Notes: generated by a model not told the origin, from the sequence alone. Shown: positions 1 through 8,231, counted from the stretch's first letter. The stretch is 37,313 nucleotides of DNA from Dehalococcoidia bacterium UBA2158 (GCA_002328185.1 DCWQ01000049.1:1-37313); one strand, 5' to 3'. Translations and numbers: made by a program.

Positions 1-842
1 AGGTGCCGGTCGTAGCCGGAGTAGTCTTGGGACGACGCGCCAGCGCCCCAGCCCGAGTCGCGTTCGGCGGCGGCCACCAATGACTTGAAATAGGCGTTGA
101 TGTTCGGTTTAGCGATGCGGTGGGCTTCCTCCCGGTCTTGATGACAGAACATGTGGAACCCCAGTGCGATTTTGCCTTCGCCGGTGTGACCCGCCTGCTG
201 CCAAGCTTCACGGTAGAGGCCGATGGCCTCCCGCATCTGGGGTCCGGCAAAGGGGACCAACATCAAGTTGTACCCGTTGCTTCCGGCAGCCTGCATCGAT
301 TCGGGCGTGCCCAGGGCTGCAATCCAAAAGGGAGGCCGCGGTTTCTGGGTGGGCCTGGGCAGCGATGTCACGTTGTTGAATCGGTGGAAATTTCCGTTGA
401 ACGTGACGTTTTCCTCCTCCAACAGCCGCCGCACCGCAACCACGCCTTCGTCGAACCGAACCCGGCTCTCGTCCATGCTCCGGTCGAAGCGCTGGAACTC
501 GTGAGGCAGGAACGCCCGGCCGAAGCCGCAGTCGAGTCTGCCGTTGGAGATGGCATCCAGCATCCCAATCTCGCCGGCTATCTTCAGAGGGTGGTTGAAG
601 ATGGGCAGCACGGCCCCGGTGAGCAGCCTGGCTTTGCTGGTGCGCTGGGAGGCCGCGGTCAGGAAGACGTGGGGCGACGGGCTATAGCCTCCGTAGGGCT
701 CGAAGTAATGCTCCACTGTGCGGACCTGGGTATAGCCCAGCTCGTCGCAGAGGTCTACCAGACTCAGGCATTCGTTCCAGTACTGCTGTGCCGATTTCTC
801 TTCTGGGCCGACGTCAGGGAAGAATTGGAGTCCAAATTCCAT
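1..842 (-). CDS. LLM-class flavin-dependent oxidoreductase (3' end outside window)
   Basis: The minus strand reads open from an ATG at 842 to the window edge, giving about 280 residues. The N-terminus (MEFGLQFFPDV) and the segments TVEHYF, TGAVLPIFNHPLKIAGEIGMLD, GRLDCGFGRAF and PTQKPRPPFWIA are typical of luciferase-like TIM-barrel monooxygenases. These use reduced FMN or F420 to oxidise diverse small molecules, so the substrate cannot be inferred. The C-terminus, perhaps a quarter of the protein, lies beyond the left edge. The next gene on the same strand, an FAD-linked oxidase, ends 38 bases upstream of this start, so co-transcription is possible. The family call is firm; any specific function would be a guess. 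Confidence 0.88.
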   Translation of the reverse strand, partial: MEFGLQFFPDVGPEEKSAQQYWNECLSLVDLCDELGYTQVRTVEHYFEPYGGYSPSPHVFLTAASQRTSKARLLTGAVLPIFNHPLKIAGEIGMLDAISNGRLDCGFGRAFLPHEFQRFDRSMDESRVRFDEGVVAVRRLLEEENVTFNGNFHRFNNVTSLPRPTQKPRPPFWIAALGTPESMQAAGSNGYNLMLVPFAGPQMREAIGLYREAWQQAGHTGEGKIALGFHMFCHQDREEAHRIAKPNINAYFKSLVAAAERDSGWGAGASSQDYSGYDRH

Positions 843-879
843 GGCTGATCGCTCCATTTAAACCGGGCTAAAACAAGGA

Positions 880-2283
880 TCAGAGCCCCAGTTTGCCGGG
901 GTTCATGATGTTGTTGGGGTCCAAGGCTTGTTTCAGGGCTTGGACCACGTCCTGGCCCACCCCCATCTCGCGCGCAAGCAGGTGGTTGAGCTTCACGCCC
1001 ACACCGTGGCAGTACTCCATCACGCCGCCCATGTCTTGGGCCAGTTCCAGCACCTGCTGCACCGTTTCGCCCAGCCGGTCCTTTGAGGCCGTCGCCGTGC
1101 CCCCTTCCGGGACGATCAGCATAGAGAACAGCTCGGGCCGAGACCAGATGGCGTATTCGATGACCCGTACGCCCGACTTCGCCATAATCACGTCGCAGCG
1201 CCTGCGATACTCTAGCACCCTGGAAATAGGCAGTCCCAGGTGGAGATAGTCAAAGCCCCGGCGGCCGCGCCAACGGCTCCAGCGGACGCTCCGGGGCTTG
1301 CCCAAGGCCGAGACTTTGTATTTCTCGGCTGACTGACGCCGGTCTTCCCAATAGGCCATCGTCGGGTCCGGGCCGAGCATCCGCCCACCGAACTGGGCGC
1401 ACACTGCCAGGGCGCGTTTCTCGTTGGCCTGAACGCCCTCTTTGAACCCTTCGAAGAGCAGATGAAACGTGACGCCATCGTCTTCTTCAGTCAGGTCAAC
1501 CAGCGTGGGGCGCACGCCCAAGGCAAACATCTCAGCGGCGGCGTTGAACCCCTGGTGGAAGGTGTCGAAGGCCACGCCGGCGAAAACCCGGGCTTCCGGC
1601 ATCCGAAACACCCGTATGGTTGCCTTGGTGATCACGCCGAAGACCCCTTCCGAGCCGATGAAGAGGTGTTTCAGGCTGGGACCAGATGACTGGTTGGGAA
1701 CGGCCCGGGTGCTCATGACCCGGCCATCGGCCAGCACGGCTTCTAGGGCAACCACCTGGTCTCCCATGGGGCCATGGGCTCCGGCGCGGTAGCCGACGCC
1801 GTTGGTGGAGATGGTCCCGGCCACGGTGGCTATGGGCACGCTGTAGGGGTCATGGCCGGGCATCAAACCCTGGAGCGCCAGCGCGCTTTCCAGGTCTTCC
1901 AAGATCACGCCGGCTTCGACCTCCGCGGTCATGTCAGTCGGGTTGATGGCCAGTATCTCGTTCATGCGCTGCAGGTCCAGCACGATGCCTCCCATCACCG
2001 GCACTACAGCGCCCATGACGCCGGTGCCTCCGCCATAGGGGATGACAGGGGCGCCCGATTCGTTGGCCAGCTTCAATACGGCGCTCACGTCTTCGGTGGA
2101 GCCGGGGCGGGCGACGACGTCGGCCAGGCGTTCGAATGAGTCTTCAGCGCCGAAGGCACGGGAAGGAGAGAGGGCGTCGCCGGAGTATCGGTCCAGGTCG
2201 TAAGGATCGGTTAGGACGTTTTCCCGCCCTAGAATTTTGACCAGCGAGTCGATGAAGGAGTTTGGCAGGGCGGCATTGGGCAT
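880..2283 (-). CDS. FAD-linked oxidase, GlcD / D-lactate dehydrogenase-like
   Basis: A 467-residue FAD-binding (PCMH/vanillyl-alcohol-oxidase fold) oxidoreductase of the glycolate oxidase GlcD / D-lactate dehydrogenase group, which oxidises 2-hydroxy acids to 2-oxo acids. The FAD-binding loop PYGGGTGVMG lies at about residues 82-91, with the second FAD segment around TISTNGVGYRAGAHG and GSEGVFGVITKA. The C-terminal domain ends in the family signature LDPNNIMNPGKL. The open frame extends upstream to 2526, but that part overlaps the end of cysS and looks unlike the family. The ATG at 2283 has a GGAG about ten bases upstream and begins just before the conserved domain, so it is preferred. No iron-sulfur GlcF partner is adjacent. 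The substrate is unknown. Confidence 0.88.
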   Translation of the reverse strand: MPNAALPNSFIDSLVKILGRENVLTDPYDLDRYSGDALSPSRAFGAEDSFERLADVVARPGSTEDVSAVLKLANESGAPVIPYGGGTGVMGAVVPVMGGIVLDLQRMNEILAINPTDMTAEVEAGVILEDLESALALQGLMPGHDPYSVPIATVAGTISTNGVGYRAGAHGPMGDQVVALEAVLADGRVMSTRAVPNQSSGPSLKHLFIGSEGVFGVITKATIRVFRMPEARVFAGVAFDTFHQGFNAAAEMFALGVRPTLVDLTEEDDGVTFHLLFEGFKEGVQANEKRALAVCAQFGGRMLGPDPTMAYWEDRRQSAEKYKVSALGKPRSVRWSRWRGRRGFDYLHLGLPISRVLEYRRRCDVIMAKSGVRVIEYAIWSRPELFSMLIVPEGGTATASKDRLGETVQQVLELAQDMGGVMEYCHGVGVKLNHLLAREMGVGQDVVQALKQALDPNNIMNPGKLGL

Positions 2284-2341
2284 GAGTTTTGGCTCCGTTA
2301 TGCCCTCGGCTTTTTGGATGATCTTATGAAACCGGGCCCGT

Positions 2342-3838
2342 CTAGGAGTTTGGGCTGTACAACCAGATGCTGCCAGCGGTCGAGTCTTCAACCGAGATCC
2401 CATGACTATCCAGCCAGTCGCGAATCTGGTCGGCCAGGGCGTATTGTTTGTAATTCCGGCACTCGCCCCGGAGGTGCACCAATTGGTCGATGTCCTCCCC
2501 TGAAACCACATCCACAGCGGACTCATAGCCTGAGATCAGCTCGGCTAATTCGGCCTGCCCCACCTCCGAGATCTTGGCCCGCAGGTCCGATTGCAGGGCA
2601 TTGTACGACTCGGCATCGAGACTAACGACTGACTCCCTCTCCTGGAAGGTCAGGCCCAGGATGGAGCCGAGGTGACGCAGGCAGTCTTGGGCGGCGGCGA
2701 TGGAGTTGCCCTGGTCTCGTTGGCGGTTCATCTCCCGGGAGAGGTCGAATATGGCCGCAAGGGCTTTGGGGGTGTTCAGATCGTCGTCCATGCCCGCCAT
2801 GAATTGCTCTTGGAATGCGGAAGGGTCCATCGACGTAGGACTGGATACGGAAGCCGTTTCAGGCTCTGTTATAAGGACGTGACGCAGGCGGTCGGCGCTG
2901 CGCTCCATGGCGTCACAACCTTCATCGGTGTAGCTGAGAGGGCTGCGGTAGTGAGAGCTCAGAAAATACAGGCGGATGGCGTCGGGCGTGTAATTCTCGA
3001 GGGCCTCTTCCACTGACACCAGGTTGCCCAGGGACTTGCTCATCTTGTCTTCGCCCAGTTGCAGCAGCCCGTTGTGCACCCAGTAGCGGGAGAAGGGTGT
3101 TTCGCCGGTGGCGGCTTCGCTCTGAGCGATCTCATTCTCGTGGTGGGGGAAGATCAAGTCTTGGCCGCCGCCGTGGATGTCCAGCGTGGCGCCCAGGTAG
3201 GTCATCGACATGGCAGTGCATTCGATGTGCCAGCCGGGACGGCCCGGTCCCCAAGGGCTTTCCCACGACGGTTCCCCGGCTCGCGTGCCCTTCCAGAGCA
3301 CGAAGTCCATGGGGTGCTCTTTGTTGGCGTCGATCTCGATCCGGGCGCCGGCCTGCATGCCGTCCAGAGTGCGGTGGCTCAACTTGCCGTAGTCGTCCTT
3401 TTTGGTGACGCGGAAGAACACGTCGCCGCCGGCGGGGTATGCCGAGCTGTTGTCGATAAGGGTTTGGATGGTCTCGATGATCGGGCCGATCTCCTGAGTC
3501 GCCCTGGGATAGATATGGGCCCGCTGTATGTTCAGGGCGTCCATAGTGCGGTAGAAGTCGTCGATGAACTGCTCTGCCAGCTCATCGGGTTCGATACCCT
3601 GCTCTCGGGCCCTCTGGATGATCTTGTCGTCCACATCGGTGAAATTCTGGACGTGTTTGACGTCAAAGCCCAGAAATTCCAGATAGCGCCGTAGAGTGTC
3701 GAACGCCACGTAGCTGAGGGCGTGTCCCACGTGTGTGGAGGAATAGGGCGTCACGCCGCAGACGTACATCTTGACGGTGTTGCCATCGGCGGGCGCGAAG
3801 TCTTGGACATCGTGAGTGAGGGTGTTATATAGCTTCAT
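2342..3838 (-). CDS. cysS: Cysteinyl-tRNA synthetase
   Basis: A 498-residue class I aminoacyl-tRNA synthetase that charges tRNA-Cys with cysteine in the cytoplasm. The HIGH-type motif appears as HVGH at residues 36-39 and the KMSKS loop at 265-269. The zinc site that selects cysteine is intact by alignment to the E. coli enzyme: C27, C207 (in WHIEC), H232 and E236 (in PHHENE). The C-terminal anticodon-binding region ends in GISVEDSTAGSIW, matching the usual ending. Only 30 bases separate it from ispF upstream, and it is the last gene of the yacL-like - ispD - ispF - cysS block. A GlcD-like gene starts 59 bases beyond its stop on the same strand. Confidence 0.97.
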   Translation of the reverse strand: MKLYNTLTHDVQDFAPADGNTVKMYVCGVTPYSSTHVGHALSYVAFDTLRRYLEFLGFDVKHVQNFTDVDDKIIQRAREQGIEPDELAEQFIDDFYRTMDALNIQRAHIYPRATQEIGPIIETIQTLIDNSSAYPAGGDVFFRVTKKDDYGKLSHRTLDGMQAGARIEIDANKEHPMDFVLWKGTRAGEPSWESPWGPGRPGWHIECTAMSMTYLGATLDIHGGGQDLIFPHHENEIAQSEAATGETPFSRYWVHNGLLQLGEDKMSKSLGNLVSVEEALENYTPDAIRLYFLSSHYRSPLSYTDEGCDAMERSADRLRHVLITEPETASVSSPTSMDPSAFQEQFMAGMDDDLNTPKALAAIFDLSREMNRQRDQGNSIAAAQDCLRHLGSILGLTFQERESVVSLDAESYNALQSDLRAKISEVGQAELAELISGYESAVDVVSGEDIDQLVHLRGECRNYKQYALADQIRDWLDSHGISVEDSTAGSIWLYSPNS

Positions 3839-3868
3839 GTATTGAACGGGACCAGGCGGGGCCGGTCT

Positions 3869-4372
3869 TTACCGGCCACCGGACATCAGGGAGACTACGG
3901 CTAGGGCGGCGATCCCTTCATCCCGGCCCACGAACCCCAGATAGTCGGTAGTGGTCACTTTGACACTGACACGGTCCGAGGTCACGGATAGGCTCTTTGA
4001 CACGTTTTCCCGCATCTCCGAATTGAAGGGGCTGAGCCTGGGATTTTGCGCCAATATTGTAGCATCTACGTTTGAGACCCGCCATCCGGCTTCAGTGACG
4101 AGAGCGCCGACGCGCTCCAGCAGTATGAGGCTGGAGATGTCTTTGTACTGCGGGTCGCTGGACGGGAAGTGCAGGCCCTTGTCGCCCAGGTTGGCCGCCC
4201 CCAACAGCGCGTCCATAACCGCGTGCACCAGCACGTCGCCGTCACTGTGGCCGGAGAGCCCCCGGTCGTGGGAGATTTCAACGCCGCCCAGCACCAGCTT
4301 TCTCCCGTCCGCCAATTGGTGGGAGTCGATGCCGATACCGGAGCGGAATTCAGGTGTTTGGGGCCTGGACAT
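3869..4372 (-). CDS. ispF: 2-C-methyl-D-erythritol 2,4-cyclodiphosphate synthase
   Basis: A 167-residue enzyme of the MEP (non-mevalonate) isoprenoid pathway that cyclises CDP-ME 2-phosphate to MEcPP with release of CMP. The metal ligands are visible: D16 and H18 in GIGIDSH and H50 in SDGDVLVH. The flexible-loop segment LGDKGLHFP and the nucleotide-binding segment around VKVTTTDYLGF are also conserved. Length is normal for the family. It lies between ispD and cysS, as in other bacteria. A 422-bp repeat-rich gap separates it from ispD, so it may not share a single transcript with the upstream pair. Confidence 0.97.
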   Translation of the reverse strand: MSRPQTPEFRSGIGIDSHQLADGRKLVLGGVEISHDRGLSGHSDGDVLVHAVMDALLGAANLGDKGLHFPSSDPQYKDISSLILLERVGALVTEAGWRVSNVDATILAQNPRLSPFNSEMRENVSKSLSVTSDRVSVKVTTTDYLGFVGRDEGIAALAVVSLMSGGR

Positions 4373-4452
4373 ACGAAAGAAAGTTTACGTCAGGGGGGCT
4401 TTCCCTTCAAGGCGGGAAGATGGCTGAATAACCGTGACTGCGTAGAAATGGG

Positions 4453-4479
4453 GCTCTTCGACAGCCTTAGGATGAGCGC
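4453..4479. repeat. Degenerate copy of the CTTCGACAG repeat
   Basis: The core CTTCGACAGCCTTAGGATG is a diverged relative of the CTTCGACAGGCTCAGGACG unit found intact at 4708-4733. It is the first of three related units in the ispF-ispD gap. Confidence 0.6.
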
Positions 4480-4507
4480 TATTTGAGTGGATTGGACACT
4501 GCTCACC

Positions 4508-4540
4508 CGTCATTCCAGCGGAGGCCAGAATCCAGGACGG
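4508..4540. repeat. Short hairpin repeat of the CATTCC...GAATCCAG type
   Basis: CATTCCAGCGGAGGCCAGAATCCAG resembles a widespread class of short bacterial interspersed repeats in which CATTCC and GGAATCCAG-like arms flank a variable core. Here the pairing is imperfect (TTCCAG against CCAGAA). The family assignment is by eye. Confidence 0.5.
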
Positions 4541-4596
4541 TCTTAGGAGACGATGTTTGGCTGCGGTTCTCACTTGGAGAGGAAGAACTGGGTCGG

Positions 4597-4620
4597 TCCT
4601 TCGACAAACTTAGGACGGGC
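4597..4620. repeat. Degenerate copy of the CTTCGACAG repeat
   Basis: TCCTTCGACAAACTTAGGAC matches the 4708-4733 unit at most positions, with substitutions in the GGCTC core. It lacks a nearby inverted partner of its own. Confidence 0.55.
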
Positions 4621-4668
4621 GAGTGGTGGCGGAGGCTATTCCAAAGTCAATGATTGACCTCCCCTACC

Positions 4669-4733
4669 ATTCGTGGTGAGATCCGTCGAACCACGATTGC
4701 GCAAAGGCCCTTCGACAGGCTCAGGACGAACGG
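4669..4733. repeat. Inverted-pair interspersed repeat, copy 1
   Basis: The left arm (4669-4695, beginning ATTCGTGGTGAG and ending GTCGAACCACG) and the right arm (4708-4733, CCCTTCGACAGG followed by CTCAGGACGAACGG) are imperfect inverted copies that could fold into a long hairpin. A second full copy with the same arm arrangement lies 23 kb away at 27644-27719, so this is a dispersed element rather than a local feature. Confidence 0.8.
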
Positions 4734-4794
4734 ATTGCAGCGACGGCTATTTTCAAACCTTAGGGGAGGTTGAAAGCGAGGGTTATCTTCAGAT

Positions 4795-5478
4795 CTAGGA
4801 ACCGGACGAAGCCTTCAAAAAAGCCTCGACGATGATTAAGTCGTCGGCGGTGGTTACTTTTATGTTTTCGTAGGCGCCCAGGAACATCTTGACTCGGTAG
4901 CCCATGCTTTCGACCATGGCTGCATCGTCGGTAAAGTCTTGGGTGCAGGCGTAGTGGGAATCCAACAAGGTGCGGTAGCGGAAGACCTGGGGAGTCTGGG
5001 CGGCCCACAGCAGGGAGCGTTCGGGGGTTTCTTGCACCGTCTGGTCCATCGACACCACCTTGATGGTGTCCTTGACCGGCACCCCGGCGACGGCTGATCC
5101 GGACTCGGCGGCGGCTTCCAGTCCCCGCTGCAGCATGGCGTCATCTAGGCACGGCCGGGCGCCGTCATGGACCATTACCCATTCGCAAGCGGTCAGTTGT
5201 TCCAGCCCAAAGCGCACGGAGTCCTGACGCCTTCGGCCGCCAGCGCAGACGCTGGTCACCTTGGTGTAGCCTCGCTGCTGGACCATCTGCTTGCCCAGGT
5301 CAACGGAATCTTTGGATAGAACCAGCACTATCTGATGGACCAGAGGGGACAGTTCAAAGCGGTCCATGGTGTGGACCACCAAAGGGAGACCCAAGATGGG
5401 GGCGAAGGTCTTGTCCACGCCCTCCATTCGGGAGCTGCTGCCCGCAGCCGCTATCACAGCGCCAACTTTGCCCGCCAA
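4795..5478 (-). CDS. ispD: 2-C-methyl-D-erythritol 4-phosphate cytidylyltransferase
   Basis: A 227-residue MEP-pathway enzyme that joins MEP and CTP to give CDP-ME. The CTP-binding signature AAAGSSSRM is at residues 10-18. The other family motifs follow in order: RQDSVRFGL, VHDGARP (D105, metal-binding), AQTPQVF, TDDAAMVE and ENIKVTT. Length is normal. It begins only 11 bases after the stop of the PIN/TRAM gene, so the two are probably co-transcribed. In many bacteria ispD follows a PIN/TRAM gene and precedes ispF, as it does here. Confidence 0.97.
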   Translation of the reverse strand: MAGKVGAVIAAAGSSSRMEGVDKTFAPILGLPLVVHTMDRFELSPLVHQIVLVLSKDSVDLGKQMVQQRGYTKVTSVCAGGRRRQDSVRFGLEQLTACEWVMVHDGARPCLDDAMLQRGLEAAAESGSAVAGVPVKDTIKVVSMDQTVQETPERSLLWAAQTPQVFRYRTLLDSHYACTQDFTDDAAMVESMGYRVKMFLGAYENIKVTTADDLIIVEAFLKASSGS

Positions 5479-5489
5479 GACTCGGCCGC

Positions 5490-6629
5490 CTATTCGCCCT
5501 TGGGGTTGGCGAAGATGATTCGGCCGGCCGCGGTTTGCAATACCCTGGTGACCGATACGTCGTGGAAGGCGTTCAGGTAGCGCCGGCCGCCTTCGACTAC
5601 GACCATGGTGCCGTCGTCCAGGTAGGCCACGCCCTGCCCCGATTCCTTGCCCTCTTGAACGATGTTCACCCGCAGTTCTTCGCCGGGGAGAACGATGGAC
5701 TTGAGTGCGTTGGCCAGTTCGTTCACGTTCAAGACTTGGACGCCCTGAAGTTCGGCGACTCGGTTCAGGTTGTAATCGGTGGTGAGGATGGCGGACTTCA
5801 TCTCCCTGGCCAGTTGGACCAGGACGGCGTCCACCTCGTTGCCGTTCTCCACTCCAACGTCCAGGACCTGGAGCGGGACGGCTTCGTCTTTGCGCAGTTT
5901 GCCTAGGACCTCCAGCCCCCGGCGACCGCGGTTGCGGCGAAGCGGGTCGCTGGAGTCGGCGATATGGCGCAGTTCGTCCAGTACGAACCGGGGCACCACC
6001 AAGGAGCCTTCCAGGAAACCTGTGATGCTGAGGTCCGCTATCCGACCGTCGATGATTGCGCTGGTGTCCACCAGGATGTTGCCGTTACGCGAGGTGTTCG
6101 CTGATTTGACTTTATCGGCCTTGCCGGTCCACCCGTTGCCGTTGGAGGTTACGCCGGCCCCATTCATGGTCGAACCCATGGAATGGTCGCCATACGAAGC
6201 AGGCGCATCCAGGCCAGGGAAAATGGCACGCATGTCGCGCTCCCGCTGTACGCCAAACGTGAGGCCGGATATGCCTAGGACCACGCTCACGATGACCGGA
6301 ACGCCCCAGCCGGGCCAACCGGACAACGAGTACAAAGGTATGGAGACGAGCGAGGCGACGACCAAGCCCACGAGCAGTCCCGCGGTGCCTGAGATCAGTG
6401 CCGAGCCGGGTAGGGAATCGATATATTCAGCGCTAATGCGCCAGGGCTTGAGGATCAAGTAGGGGACTAAAACTCCCCCGATGATTACGCCGGCTAGGGT
6501 CGATGCGAGACCCCAAGGAAGAAATTCTTCCGAATCTGATGATAATTCCGATGTATAAAGTCCGAGTCGCCAGCCGATTGCCCCAAGACCCCCCGCGCTC
6601 AACGCTCTGAGCATCCAAAGGGCCAACAT
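5490..6629 (-). CDS. PIN/TRAM-domain membrane protein (YacL-like)
   Basis: A 379-residue protein similar to B. subtilis YacL. The N-terminal half has about four hydrophobic membrane segments (roughly residues 7-20, 39-60, 76-100, 108-126). A low-complexity linker (about 140-182) is followed by a PIN nuclease-like domain with its four acidic residues D188, E219, D267 and D285, and then a TRAM RNA-binding domain (about 315-379). Intact acidic residues suggest an active ribonuclease, but the substrate is unknown. The ATG at 6629 has an unusually strong Shine-Dalgarno, AAGGAGGTGACC (6634-6645 on the minus strand). It leads the ispD-ispF-cysS block. Confidence 0.92.
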   Translation of the reverse strand: MLALWMLRALSAGGLGAIGWRLGLYTSELSSDSEEFLPWGLASTLAGVIIGGVLVPYLILKPWRISAEYIDSLPGSALISGTAGLLVGLVVASLVSIPLYSLSGWPGWGVPVIVSVVLGISGLTFGVQRERDMRAIFPGLDAPASYGDHSMGSTMNGAGVTSNGNGWTGKADKVKSANTSRNGNILVDTSAIIDGRIADLSITGFLEGSLVVPRFVLDELRHIADSSDPLRRNRGRRGLEVLGKLRKDEAVPLQVLDVGVENGNEVDAVLVQLAREMKSAILTTDYNLNRVAELQGVQVLNVNELANALKSIVLPGEELRVNIVQEGKESGQGVAYLDDGTMVVVEGGRRYLNAFHDVSVTRVLQTAAGRIIFANPKGE

Positions 6630-6633
6630 CGGA

Positions 6634-6645
6634 GGTCACCTCCTT
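6634..6645 (-). promoter_or_regulatory. Extended Shine-Dalgarno of the PIN/TRAM gene
   Basis: AAGGAGGTGACC on the minus strand complements most of the 16S anti-SD tail and ends a few bases before the ATG at 6629. It fixes this start and predicts efficient translation. Confidence 0.8.
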
Positions 6646-6747
6646 ACCAGCTATGGATCCGGCTCTAAATCTACCGGAACAGCGAACGCTGGATGAGTTG
6701 GGTTTTGTTTCTGGTCGGTGATCGAGTCATCATTCGCCCTTGACTAA

Positions 6748-6778
6748 TTGACAAAAATAGATGGTTTTGGGCTATAAA
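6748..6778 (+). promoter_or_regulatory. Candidate sigma-70 promoter for the asparaginase gene
   Basis: A perfect -35 TTGACA (6748-6753) and a TATAAA -10 (6773-6778) are separated by 19 bases, slightly longer than the 17-base optimum. The predicted leader would be about 230 nt. Confidence 0.45.
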
Positions 6779-7014
6779 TTAGGCACGATTACGAGAATCG
6801 TACCCCATCACCTAACAATATTGAGAATAGCACATGTACTCGGGTTGGGGAAGGGATTTTACGCGAGTCGGCCCATAGTACCGACATGTTGGCCCCATTT
6901 CGGCGGGCCGCTTGCCCATCTGTATCTACTTGACGGCTTCGGCGTATACTTCTGGGCGCGGGGCGGTCTGGAAGTCGTTCCAGGCATGAATCTACTTTGA
7001 CAGGGAGCTTAGCC

Positions 7015-8025
7015 ATGACTAATGAAAGCAAGCCGAGGGTTTATCTGGTAGGCACCGGCGGCAGCATCTCGTTCGTGGGGCGTACCCGCACCGATTACAC
7101 TAATTACAGCTACGACGGAAAGCACTTGACCATCGATGAGCTGCTGGGCCGGGTGCCCGAGGCACTGGAGTTCGCCGACGTGCGTACCGAGCAGTTCTTA
7201 AACCTGGGAAGCACCGACGTCACCCCCGATCACTGGTTGGGGCTGGCCAAGCGGATCAACCAGATTTTCCGGGACGATCCAGACGCGGCAGGCGTGGCGG
7301 TGACCCATGGAACGGCGACCCTGGAAGAAACAGCCTATTTTCTGAACCTAACGGTGAAGGACAGCAGACCGGTGGTCGTCACCGGCGCTATGCGTCCTCC
7401 CACTGGTCTGGGTACCGACTCCGACGTTAACCTCATCGATAGCATCCGGGTGGCGGCGGCTCCTCAATCGGTGGGCCGGGGCGTGTTGACCATTCTGAAC
7501 AACCAGATACAGGCGGCACGGGAGGTCACCAAGACCAACAGCTACCGGCTGGAGACATTTCAGGCTGCCGACTTCGGATTCTTGGGCTATGCCGACTCGG
7601 ATGAGCAGGTTGTCTTCTACCGGCGGACCGACCGGGCCCACACCGTTGATTCAGAATTTGACGTAGAGGGCATCGACCAACTGCCGAGAATCGACATCGC
7701 CCCAGCCTACGCTGGCGCTGATGGCCTGGTAATTAGGGCGCTGGCCGCGACTGGCGTCGATGGTCTGGTGGCTGCGGGACTGGGCAGCGGCAGCTCCCCG
7801 CCGCCGTTCATGGCTGGGCTGAAGGAAGTCTCCGACGCCGGCCTGCCTGTGGTCATCGCCACCGGCACCGGCAGCGGCCGCGTGATGCAAACCCGCCGCT
7901 TTACCGAGGACGGCTACATTGTGGCGGACAATCTAATGCCCAAGAAAGCGCGCATCCTGCTGATGTTGGCACTAACAAAAACCAAGGACAAGGCCGAGAT
8001 CCAGCGGATGATGCTGGCTTATTAA
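7015..8025 (+). CDS. Asparaginase-family amidohydrolase with altered active-site residues
   Basis: A 336-residue homologue of type I/II L-asparaginases, which hydrolyse asparagine to aspartate and ammonia. The fold signatures are clear: GTGGSIS (residues 13-19), VTHGTATLEETAYFL (96-110) and EVTKTNS with the catalytic-lysine position K173. Two key positions differ from the canonical enzyme. The first-motif threonine (T12 in E. coli AnsB) is serine here (S17), and the aspartate after THGT (D90 in AnsB) is alanine (A101). Serine could still act as nucleophile, but loss of the aspartate should change substrate binding, so it may use another amide. The ATG at 7015 has GGGAG seven bases upstream and is preferred to the TTG at 6997. 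No signal peptide is evident. Confidence 0.9.
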   Translation: MTNESKPRVYLVGTGGSISFVGRTRTDYTNYSYDGKHLTIDELLGRVPEALEFADVRTEQFLNLGSTDVTPDHWLGLAKRINQIFRDDPDAAGVAVTHGTATLEETAYFLNLTVKDSRPVVVTGAMRPPTGLGTDSDVNLIDSIRVAAAPQSVGRGVLTILNNQIQAAREVTKTNSYRLETFQAADFGFLGYADSDEQVVFYRRTDRAHTVDSEFDVEGIDQLPRIDIAPAYAGADGLVIRALAATGVDGLVAAGLGSGSSPPPFMAGLKEVSDAGLPVVIATGTGSGRVMQTRRFTEDGYIVADNLMPKKARILLMLALTKTKDKAEIQRMMLAY

Positions 8026-8198
8026 GAAAGACCGCTATGGTTCGTCTTCGGGGACGGCGGTGACCAACCCATTCTGATTAGGGTAGGGGCCTGCCTCTTT
8101 CGGGGACTACAAATTTTTGGCGAAATGATGGTTCGACGGGACTCACAATGAGCGGGCCGCGTGCCGATCTTGGTTAGACGTTCGAATATGCTAAACGC

Positions 8199-8231
8199 AA
8201 GTAAGGGCGGGTTGGAAACCCGCCCTTACTT
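8199..8231. terminator. Bidirectional terminator / perfect hairpin
   Basis: A perfect 15-bp stem (AAGTAAGGGCGGGTT with AACCCGCCCTTACTT) closes on a 3-base loop between the converging asparaginase and CoA-transferase genes. U-tracts are short, but placement and stability fit a shared terminator. It also resembles GC-rich interspersed hairpins of many bacterial genomes. Confidence 0.75.

Larger units (their letters stand above)
4373..4794. other. Repeat-rich intergenic region between ispF and ispD
   Basis: This 422-bp gap has no convincing gene. The short open frames lack ribosome binding sites and recognisable protein sequence. It holds at least four copies or fragments of dispersed palindromic sequences (annotated separately), including an almost complete inverted pair at 4669-4733. 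Confidence 0.75.
6630..7014. other. Divergent intergenic region (PIN/TRAM gene / asparaginase)
   Basis: This 385-bp gap separates two divergently read genes. The only elements seen are the Shine-Dalgarno of the minus-strand gene, a plausible plus-strand promoter at 6748-6778 and a GGGAG ribosome binding site at 7003-7007. The 79-80-residue open frames on both strands show no protein features and are not called. Confidence 0.65.

Noticed and set aside
120..848. Plus-strand open frame of 242 codons at the left edge
   Set aside because: It is antisense to the partial flavin oxidoreductase gene, whose protein sequence is unmistakable; the plus-strand product has no domain features.
2284..2526. 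Upstream extension of the GlcD-like gene
   Set aside because: The extra 81 residues overlap cysS and resemble an off-frame reading of it; the ATG at 2283 has a ribosome binding site and begins the conserved protein.
6761..7031. Two open frames of about 80 codons on opposite strands between the PIN/TRAM and asparaginase genes
   Set aside because: Neither has a good ribosome binding site or family-like sequence, and the plus-strand one overlaps a promoter region.
8131..8160. GGTTCGAC sequence resembling a tRNA T-loop
   Set aside because: No acceptor stem, anticodon arm or CCA-compatible pairing surrounds it.
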